From NCBI GenBank assembly GCA_040357565.1, contig JBDODJ010000094.1: 42,693 nt of DNA; one strand, 5' to 3'. Source of the stretch: Cercozoa sp. M6MM. Taxonomy: Eukaryota; Endomyxa: Ascetosporea. Of the stretch, positions 34,801 to 42,693 are shown piece after piece (the first letter of the stretch is position 1; each line of letters starts with the position of its first letter). The position numbers and the translations under genes are program-made. Below the pieces are notes generated by a model. That model was not told the DNA's origin. It did no database searches and saw nothing but the letters and a program-made list of their open reading frames with translations.

Positions 34801-35586
34801 TTGCTAACCTCTCATTTACCTCCCCCTACATTATCCCACTTGGACAGGACTGGGGCAACATTCGGTACGCCGTGCGACAGGTGTCGCAGGAGGCCACTCG
34901 CGAGACTGCATCGCTTAATGCTGTAGTTTTACCTCCCCTACCCCCGTTTCCCCCCCCCCCCCCGTTTACCTCCTTGGCACAGTTGGTAGCCACGGTGGAC
35001 GACAAGACCGAGGCGTTGATGCTACTGCCGCAGCCGTTGATCAATGCGGCCGAGTCGCTGTTCGACATGGCTCGTTGTGGTACCTTCGCGTGGACGATGT
35101 GACCTTCCGCGCGGATGCAAGTATGTGTGCAGGCTTTGTCGGTGAGGCGTATCTGGACACGAAAACGCTGCTGTGCGAAGACACCATGTCCAACTTCGTA
35201 CACTGTTTCAAAAAACCCAACCCAGTGTTACCTCCCCCTCAACCATTTCCTGCAGGCGACGCTGTCGATGGCGTTCTTTGTGTCGGGCATCGTTAGCACC
35301 TTTGCGCTCGCCATGTCAGCATTGGCAGTAGCTTTGCTTTTTGCTCGTTTTTATCGCCAGGGTTTGTATATAACTGTCTCTGTCCAGGCCAAGCGAATCG
35401 ACCAGGCACAGAGTCCCTACTTGTCGCGGTATTCGGAGCCTGCTGACGAGGAGGTCGGCACCACTGTCGAAATGCATGTACACTTTCGATGCACACTGCC
35501 CGATTTGTTTTGCCAGTGGAGCGCCTTTTTTGTTTTTTGTTCTGCAGAGCAAAAACGACGATTTGACCACGTCGTCCCACCGATAG
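31859..35586 (+). CDS. prominin-like five-pass membrane glycoprotein
   Basis: Twenty-five exons (first 31859-31909, 31973-32067, 32122-32185, 32248-32366; last 35388-35477 and 35548-35586) join exactly to 715 aa. A signal peptide (MTRVLAPLALAAISLVQ) and a short outer segment precede helix 1 (YAALFIALAVVTLLLFVALS), which ends in a cysteine-rich turn (CLRSSCQACGG) as in prominins. Helix 2 (GFFAALITLLSV...LARLGIFSAIALAAN) opens a large loop of coiled helices. Helices 3 and 4 are ISIPLLAWFVAVIGGIIKN and SLLVTWIMLAVHLPIAVV. A second large loop leads to helix 5 (MAFFVSGIVSTFALAMSALA) and a short inner tail. About ten N-glycosylation sequons fall in the outer loops (NQTE, NLTQ, NDTS, NVST, NVSN, NATQ, NNTK, NVTN). 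Five helices plus two big glycosylated loops is the prominin layout. Prominins bind cholesterol and mark membrane protrusions. Identification rests on topology more than motifs. Confidence 0.82.
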
Positions 35587-35902
35587 AACGTCTACAGCAG
35601 CTCACAGCGCACAGATGCCGCTTGTTTGCTCAGTCAGTGCGATCCCTTTCAGTTTTCGCTCCGTTTTCGACCGGCCGCCTTTCGACCGGCACATGCATAG
35701 TTATAGGCACTGACACGACATCCACATGCACGCCTGCGGGCAAGCCTGCGCTGTGAACCTAACCATATCATTAAACTTCGACTTATAAATTTAAAGTACC
35801 CCGAGGCTGGTGGTACAGGGGAATTCATAGTTGGTTTCTTAACAGACTGAACTAATGAACTACCGTACGGTACTGTAGCAACTTCTGCGACAAGAGGGTG
35901 GT
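35587..35902. other. convergent 3' spacer
   Basis: 316 bp between the stops of the prominin-like and peroxiredoxin genes. Nothing beyond 3' UTR sequence is recognised. Confidence 0.45.
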
Positions 35903-36907
35903 TTAAAGTTCTTGCTTGTCAGCATAGGTCTTGGCGAAGAAAGCGCGCTTGCCCTCAACATCGGGCAGGATCGTGTCATCGCCCTTGGACCTGGAGGAAT
36001 GCATACCGACTTCAGTTTTGACTGACTCACTCAAGAAAGGGAATGTACCAGTTGGCAGGACAGACGGTGCCACTCTCGTCCGTGTGCTGGAAGGCATCGA
36101 TCAGACGCAGCACCTTTGTGCCAAAAGTAGGTTGCGCACATCATGTTGTTTGTGAGAGAATAAAACACGGGACACCTCATCGACGTTGCGGCCAACAGAG
36201 GGCGCATTGACCGTCATCGAGCGCAGGACGCCCTTGTCATCGATCACAAAGACACCTCGCGTCGCAAAGCCCTGTTTGTTTCCCATGTTTATTGATATTA
36301 TTCAATGTCGTTCCCATGTAAGTAGGATGCCTTGCCTCATCAAGCAGCACACCGTAGTTGCGCGAGATCTCGCGAGTCAGATCGCTCAGCAGCGGGAAGT
36401 TCTGTCCCACGCACAGGAAGGTAACTTACAGTAACCCTCCAAAAACGACAGCAAGCGACGGAGGCACCAGCTTGCCAACACCGCCCTGCGAGCGCGGTGT
36501 GTCCAACCAAGCACGGTGCGTGTACACCGAGTCCACCGACACACCAAGCACGGCCGCGTTTCGCTCGGCAAAGTCGTCCGCGCGGTCAGAGAATGCGATC
36601 AGTTCGGTCGGACACCTGAGCAAGCAGAAACGCGATCAGTCACTCATTTTTCCAATTCATTGAACATACACGAACGTGAAGTCCAGCGGGTAGAACAGCA
36701 GAACAAGCCAGCGACCGGCATAGTCTTTCGGGAAGTTCACCGACGAGAACGCGGAACCATCGGCGGCTTCTCCCGAAAAGGCAGGCGCTGGTTTCGTCAC
36801 CTGCTAGAATAAAGTATCGGTGTTTGATAACAAGGGAGGATCAGAATAGATACCAAGGGGACTGCATTCACTGCACAGGCAAGTGCTGCAAGCAGCAAAA
36901 TCAACAT
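35903..36907 (-). CDS. 2-Cys peroxiredoxin with signal peptide and KQEL tail (PRDX4-like)
   Basis: Reduces hydrogen peroxide and other peroxides. Seven exons (36907-36854, 36800-36670, 36615-36468, 36401-36336, 36271-36176, 36113-36049, 35990-35903) join exactly to 215 aa. A signal peptide ([18 protein letters not shown]) directs it to the ER. The peroxidatic cysteine is in [14 protein letters not shown], encoded across an exon junction; the resolving cysteine is in GTVCPANW. Other family blocks are [52 protein letters not shown] and VGRNVDE. The last four residues, KQEL, resemble the KDEL retrieval signal, so retention in the ER is inferred. The intron 36272-36335 has no GT anywhere near its 5' end and starts GCAAG: a GC-AG intron. 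Confidence 0.94.
36272..36335 (-). other. GC-AG intron in the peroxiredoxin gene
   Basis: Read on the minus strand the intron begins GCAAGGCATC directly after GATGAG and ends AAACAG. No GT dinucleotide occurs between the upstream exon and the acceptor, and removing it joins VLLDE to GFATRGVF in frame, exactly as the family requires. The extended match to the known AG|GCAAG consensus of GC donors supports it. Confidence 0.85.
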
Positions 36908-37279
36908 TTTATGGATGTGCACACAGAAGCACAGTATAACGTTTAGTACTGTAGTGTACAGGTACACACAGTATTCTGCTGTATATTATTCTACAGCTTT
37001 CCTTTATTTTAACCGGCGCTCCGTTTAGGCCACTAGGCAGATCGAGTTTGCTCAATCAAAGCTACTGAGCTACGTGTAAGTGAGATAAATATCGCAATAA
37101 GCCGGTAAATTGTGGTATTGACTGACTACACTTCTTTGTGCTTCTTCTCGCGCTCTTGCAGATTTTTGCTGCGCAGAGAGTGTTGCCACAGATCTGTGAA
37201 ATACGTTAAAGGCACTGAGAGTGTGTGTTATTGCGGCACAGCAAAGATTGCGAGCAGACTTGTCCGATCACGAGAGACA
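36908..37279. promoter_or_regulatory. divergent upstream region, peroxiredoxin / NAPRT
   Basis: 372 bp between two divergent start codons. AT-rich near 36930-37010. It must hold both promoters and 5' UTRs; an in-frame stop-free stretch upstream of the NAPRT start (from 37112) is probably 5' UTR. Confidence 0.4.
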
Positions 37280-39734
37280 ATGACTGACGAAAGCTACGTG
37301 CCGTACAATGAGTTCGTGACGCCGCTGCTGACGGACATGTACCAGATCTCGATGGCATACGCCTACTGGTGCAACGACTCGCACGACAGACACTCTGTGT
37401 TCGACCTGTTCTTCCGCAAGAATCCGGTATATCAGTCCATCACCCTAACTGCACTGCAGTCAGTCTTTCAAGCTGTTATGTGTCACCTGTGCAGTTCAAG
37501 GGCGAGTACACGGTGTTTGCCGGTCTCGACGACTGCCTGCGCTTTGTGAATGCGTTCCGTTTCACCGAGAAGTCGATCAACTTGCTCAAGAAGGAGTTTT
37601 CGGAATGGGAGCCTGCGTTCTTTGACTGGTGCGTTTAAATACTGTCTTGTGAGTGTGAGATGGATTTCTTTGAAGACAGAGAGGTGATCTGCAGGTTGGC
37701 GCAAGTGGATGCCTCGCAGGTTCGAATTTTTGCCGTGAGAGAAGGCTCAGTTGGTTTGCTTTCTCATATCTTATGGTAGTTGGTGTGTCTTTTTTTGGGG
37801 TTGTTTGATGAATTGATTGGTCCGGGACAACAGTGTTCCCACGCACGCCGTTGCTGCGTGTGGAGGGACCGCTAGCAGTGTGCCAGTTGCTGGAAACTAC
37901 GTTGCTCAACTTGGTTCAATTTTCTTTTTGCTCTGTCCTTGTTGTGTTCTTGTGAATTGGATGCGGTTTTGGGCAGGTGAACTTTGCCTCACTGATCGCC
38001 ACCAACGCTGCTCGTCACCGGCAGGCCGCGCCTGACAAGACGCTCATCGAGTTCGGTCTGCGACGAGCACAGGGACCAGACGGCGCCATGTCGGCCTCTC
38101 GGTATATGGAATCATTTGAGTAGAGACATCGTGATGATATATCTTGTGTTATGTCTACAGATACGCCTACTTGGGTGGCTTTGACGGCACGAGCAACGTG
38201 GCTGCCGGTCTGCTGTTCAACGTAAAACTGAGCGGCACGCACGCGCACTCTTTTGTGTCGAGTTTCACCAGTTTCGATGAGCTCAAGAAGACCACGCTTA
38301 TGGACATCAAGGGAGGTACTTGCGTTTCCCCTCTTACTCCTTGCCCTTTACCCCCCCCCCCCCCCCCCCCCCGTGTTGCAGAGGAGCGCGAGTTCCTGCA
38401 GGTGTGTCTGCAGAAGCGCAAGGAACTCGAAGCGGCGAATGCGAACGACTCGGAACTGGCAGCGTTTGTTGCATACGCACAGGCGCGTCCCAGAGGCTTC
38501 CTCGCTTTGGTCGACACCTACGATACCTTGAGTAGTGGTACAACCTGTCCTGTTTTCCTTCATGTATGTCTCTATGGTGTATTTATCTTGACTGGTCTAG
38601 GTGTGCCAAACTTTCTGGCGGTAACACTGGCTCTGCATGAGTTCGGCTACCGCGCGATCGGCATCCGACTGGATAGCGGCGACCTGGCCTATCTGAGTCG
38701 CATGTGTCGCGAGCAGTTCACTCGCTGCGGCCGGCAGTTCAATCTGCCGTGGGTGCACGCACTTAATATCGTCGCTTCCAACGACCTGTCTGAGGACGTC
38801 ATTGTGTCGCTCAACGAGCAGGGCCACTGTATGCTTACCTCACTACCCCCTACACATGTACTCCTACACCTTTACCCCTTTACCCTTTACCCTTTACCCT
38901 TTGCTCTTTACCCTACATATTACCTTTTCCATTTACCCTCTCCTTACCCATTAACCATTGACCCCTTGTCCCTTTACGCTTTGCCTCTACCCTCCTGTGC
39001 ACCCCAGCCATCGACGTGTTTGGTATCGGAACGCACCTGGTGACGTGCAAGAAGCAACCGGCGCTGGGCTGCGTGTACAAGCTCGTGCAAATCGAGGGCC
39101 GGCCGCGCATCAAGCTTTCGCAGGACGTGGTCAAGGTGACCATCCCGTCGCGCAAGTGCGCCTACCGACTCTTCGGACAGGACGATACGCCGCTACTGGA
39201 CTTGTTGGTTCCCGTGGATTCGCTCGAGGGCGACGCACTGCACCACGAAAGCTCTGTACCTTGTTTACCTCCACCCCACCCCATTTTACCCTCCCCATGA
39301 CCCCATGTTCAGGACTGGCCGGCCAACCCACCAACGGCGGGACAGAGAATCCTTTGTCGCAGTCCCTTCTAGTATGTTTATCCTACCCCCCCCCCTCCTC
39401 CTTTACCCACGCAGTGCGAGGAAACGAGCTTTTGTGACGCCGTCGCGAGTGGAGCGACTGCACGTGCTCGCGTGGGACCGCGGCGTGCTGCAGCAAGACG
39501 CCGTGAGCACTCTGGACGAGGCTCGCCAGCGCTGCCAGTCGCAGGTAGCATGCCCTCTTCCCCTGCCCTTCTCCTTGACCTTTGACTCCCATTCCTGGGC
39601 AGGTCAAGGCACTGCGACGCGACCATGTGCGTTTTCTGAACCCAACGCCATACAAGGTCTCGGTCACGGAGCCGCTGTTTGAGTTCCTGCACTCACTGTG
39701 GCTTGCCGAGGCGCCCATCTCCGAGCTCTCCTAG
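37280..39734 (+). CDS. NAPRT: nicotinate phosphoribosyltransferase
   Basis: Makes nicotinate mononucleotide from nicotinate and PRPP, first step of the Preiss-Handler route to NAD. Twelve exons (37280-37426, 37495-37628, 37695-37753, 37834-37913, 37977-38101, 38161-38315, 38382-38537, 38601-38828, 39008-39255, 39313-39371, 39415-39544, 39603-39734) join exactly to 550 aa, close to the human length. Motifs in order: [108 protein letters not shown] (the phosphorylated histidine of the family), [63 protein letters not shown] and [18 protein letters not shown]. The last 80 residues also follow the animal enzyme. Probably cytosolic. Confidence 0.97.
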
Positions 39735-39937
39735 GCAACTCGCTCAATCGATCGCGAATTCACTTCGTTGCGGCTCCCACGCCAAGCGCGCTGGCATATC
39801 ATTGTGTAAACTAACGTAAATTGATACAGTATCAAATTGCTCAGTTCACCCAACCCCAGTTGTACAAGTATTTGACTAACGGAACGGAATTGCGGTCAAC
39901 TGAACGCCAGCACTAGAAATTGCCGTCAGTTCAAAGT

Positions 39938-42693
39938 TCAGTCTGATGGCAGGTCGATGGCGATATCACCAGTGTACTCGATCACAGTGGTCATGCCGGC
40001 AGCCGCGTGGAACACCATGTGACTGCAGTCACACGCACCCAAATACATGTACCCACCCACTCAACCCATCATTCAGTCTTTGTAATACCAGTGGAAGAGC
40101 CACGTGCCCGGATTGTCAAAAATCACATCGACCTCGATGGCGTGGCAGCCGCCCGGTACCTTTGGAAGGAGTAGGAGATAAACTGGGGGGGGGGTGAAGG
40201 AGGGGTGAACTACCAGCACGGTGTCACGAATGGCGCCGTCGATCTCCTCGCGCGGCTTGCCGTGCTGTTCGATGGCGACTACTTTCATCAGGTGGCCGTG
40301 CAGGTGCATCGCGTGCTATGCGGGGAGGGGGGAGGGGTCGAAGAGAAAGATATGAGTAGGAGGGGCAAGACAAACTACCGAATCACTGGATAGGTTGACA
40401 ATTCGCATGCGGACCTTCTCGCCAAGTTTGACTCGCGTTGGCGCCGGGTGCGGCAGGTAGCTCGTGTGCGACATGCGGTAGGCCACGTCGTTCACAGTGC
40501 GAAGACCGTCATGACTCGCATAGCCCAGCGTATACTCCACGACGCGGTCCGGCGGTCGCGTCACTCCCTATTCCGGAGGAAGATGTAAAGGCACCGGCGG
40601 GGGAGGGTAAACAATCAAAAAAGATACAGCAGTGCGATTCGTGCGCAGTTGCTCGTGTCGGGCCAGAAGGTGCGCCTGGAGTATCAGGAGTAAGAAGGGT
40701 AAGAAGGGGGTAAGAAGGGGGAGTAAGAAGGGGTAAGGTTAGATTACAGGCGGCGTGGTCAGCTGTCCCTCGGTGCGCGTGCTGGCAAACAACTGCCACA
40801 GTCGGTCGCTGCTGGCGTAGAGAGGCGACATTTGTTCCTGCCACAGCAAGCTTGTTTGGTAGGCGGTAGAACAATAGGGTGGTAGGCAGTAGGGTGGTGA
40901 GATAGTAGGGCAGGTAGTAGGGGAAGTCGGACACACCAGTGAAAAGTGACTAGACAGGCGACGCTCCGTGTCAAACTGCATGAAGCCCACGCTCGGTATG
41001 ACGCCTTCTGACTCGTCGCCCTTGATGCCCTGCGTGCACACAAGGACAATTACCACTTTCGCTCCTCTTTCACACTCCTCGCTCCGCCATCTCAGCATAC
41101 CAGATGCTCAAAGATCTCTTGATCCGACACGTGCGACTGCTCGCCTGCCACGAGCACGAACGATGCGACCTGTGACTCGTCCTACCAACACAAGTAAAGA
41201 AGGTACAGAAGGTAAAGAACGAGCGAAAGGGTATAAGGAAACACGCAAATAAACAAGCAGAAGCTGAGCAAGCAAGTGTGAACCTCGGGATGCGCCTCAG
41301 CAACAGCTTTGATGTGCCAAAAGGCATCGTCGTTGCACTCGTAGTCATCGCCAGTTCTGCTCACTCACACAGACACCCGGCATCCCTCTGAGACCCTCAA
41401 GAGCGACATTGAAATAGCAAAGTCAAAGCAATGAGCTACAAGTCAACAAGTACGTCAAGTCGCTGACCAGCCGCCACCCTAAAGAAACGCTTGACTCGGC
41501 AAAAAAACAAGAAGCAACAAGATCGTTTTTAAAGAGTACCAGAGCAAGTGATCCGCAGGTAAGTGATCCACAGGTGGCCGCAGCAGTGCGCTGTCGGAGC
41601 TCACAATGTCGAAACGAATATCAAGCTTCTTGAGTGGCTACAGAACAGACAAATACAACAAAACTGTAAACTGACACGCACTGCTTTGCGGTGTCTAAAC
41701 GTACCGACAAATCGATGCGGAAAGCACTCATGCCAGCAGCGTTCACAAAGCGCAGTCGCACGAACGGCTAAGCCATAGGAACAGTTTTTGTGTTTTTTCT
41801 TCTTTTCATTTTGGTGTTTCAGTTTTTGGGAGCAGTCACCTGGTGCGACGGCAGTCGGATGACCTGCGGGTTCTCGTAGCTGCGTCCTGCACCACAAAAG
41901 AGAGCGGTATCGAATCGAAATACGGAAGAAGCACACCCTAAAAAGACAGAGTAAAGCACCGTTGGCGAGAACGCCGTCGTACTTGACATGCATGCGATCG
42001 GGATGTTCGTTCAGTTCATCGCACTCGATGGGTCCAGTCATGTTCATGATCTCTGCATTGCCACCAGACACAGACATCAGAAGACAGAAAGGAAGAGAAG
42101 AAGGTAAGTACGATGCATCTCTAGCATGGACTCCAACACATCGTCGTGATCACAGTGGTCCTCTACAGATGCACATGCCAGCGTGGAAGAGAGGAGGAAC
42201 AACAGGGTACCTAGCAGATGGCCATCGCCTGGCATGTGACCGTGATGGTGAGCCTGCACAAGAGGGAAGTAAAGAGGGTCTAAAGATAGAGGCAAAGGAG
42301 TTAAGGATCGACTATACATTGCGAGGACACACGTCCTCCAACAGCACCGTCACGTCGTACACCAATTGTCTGAACACATGGAGGAAAGATAAAAGGGTGG
42401 TGCGGGGGGAGGGTAAAACTGTAATACCCTCCATTCTCGAACTGATCCTCGTTCGCAGTGGTTTCGTCCGGAATCCAGTCTTTGTTAATCGGGTCCGCCA
42501 GCTGTACGGGGGGGGGGGGCAGGGGGGTAAGAGGGGGTAAAGGGAAAACAGGGGTATAGGGGGTAAAGGGAAACGGAGGGGTAAAGGGAAACGGGGGTAA
42601 AGGGGGTAAGGGGGGTAAAACTGTGTACGAAGTGATCTGGCGGCACGGGACCCATCACATTGACGACACCCACCGCACCTCTGGGGGGGGGGG
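39938..42693 (-). CDS. multicopper oxidase, 5' end beyond the window
   Basis: Runs off the right edge; about twenty short exons read on the minus strand, ending at the stop 39938-39940. The C-terminal copper site is intact: HAMHLHGHLMKVVAIEQHG, then NPGTWLFHCHMVFHAAAGM, where the HCH motif is rebuilt across the junction 40089/40022. Upstream cupredoxin signatures include VRLRFVNAAGMSAFRIDLS, VAAGQRLDV, MHVKYDGVLANG and KVRMRIVNLSSDS. The N-terminal part in the window has unusual His/Asp-rich exons, AHHHGHMPGDGH and EDHCDHDDVLESMLEMH, and starts within GAVGVVNVMGPVPPDHF. The first cupredoxin domain and any signal peptide must lie outside. Likely secreted or in the secretory path; substrate (phenols, metals) unknown. 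It converges on NAPRT with a 203-bp spacer. Confidence 0.87.
42507..42617. repeat. G-rich low-complexity intron tract in the oxidase gene
   Basis: Irregular GGGGTAAAGGG repeats on the plus strand, that is CCCTTTACCCC on the sense strand of the oxidase gene. Same type as the tracts in the cullin, NAPRT and prominin introns. The window ends in a poly-G run at 42682-42693, again an intron on the sense strand. Confidence 0.85.

Noticed and set aside
40072-40088. Loss of the HCH copper motif in the oxidase (frame reads FHWYYKD then stop)
   Set aside because: A donor at TG|GTATTAC and acceptor CTGCAG restore FHCHMVFHAAAGM; the apparent loss is intron sequence.
1-42693. Mobile elements, tRNA or rRNA genes
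   Set aside because: I looked for transposase or reverse-transcriptase motifs, terminal repeats, cloverleaf signatures and rRNA cores and saw none; the repeats present are microsatellites, two tandem duplications and small palindromes.

Overview
The window is nuclear DNA from a eukaryote with a compact genome, most likely a free-living unicellular one. Genes are packed end to end and almost all are cut by many short introns of about 45-150 nt. I joined exons by hand; for eleven of the sixteen genes every exon-exon phase closes and the joined length is an exact multiple of three. The lineage cannot be fixed from this sequence. A class C receptor, a prominin-like protein, TMEM245, NAPRT and a GTP cyclohydrolase point to a gene-rich protist or a small-genomed relative of animals rather than a fungus or plant, but this is inference. 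Two 100-N assembly gaps (13057-13156 and 18682-18781) both fall inside C-rich introns.

Layout, left to right: glutamine synthetase (-); an unrecognised helical protein (+); a UVSSA/VHS-like protein (-); a novel multi-pass membrane protein with a secreted ectodomain (+); a NEPRO-like nucleolar protein (-); a CUL1-like cullin (+); RRP8 rRNA methyltransferase (+); GTP cyclohydrolase I (+); a secreted strictosidine-synthase-like beta-propeller (-); a class C (GABA-B-like) G-protein-coupled receptor (+); TMEM245 (-) in 26 exons, with a complete second gene nested in its only long intron on the opposite strand (+); a prominin-like five-pass protein (+); an ER-type 2-Cys peroxiredoxin ending in KQEL (-); nicotinate phosphoribosyltransferase (+); and the 3' part of a multicopper oxidase (-) that runs off the right edge.

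Strands alternate almost perfectly, so most neighbours are divergent pairs sharing 200-700 bp of upstream DNA or convergent pairs with short 3' spacers. The genes do not form one pathway. Loose themes are nucleolar ribosome/RNA work (NEPRO-like, RRP8), amino acid and cofactor metabolism (GS, GCH1, NAPRT), and secretory-pathway or surface proteins (propeller, receptor, TMEM245, prominin, peroxiredoxin, oxidase, novel membrane protein).

The most notable observations are the opposite-strand nested gene, the novel multi-pass membrane protein, the prominin and class C receptor in so compact a genome, a perfect 40-bp palindrome inside an intron, an 18-bp palindrome starting at a splice donor, a GC-AG intron plus a KQEL tail on the peroxiredoxin, sense-oriented TTACCCC intron tracts, and two tandem duplications in the long cullin-RRP8 spacer. 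I saw no transposon, virus-like element, tRNA, rRNA or CRISPR array.
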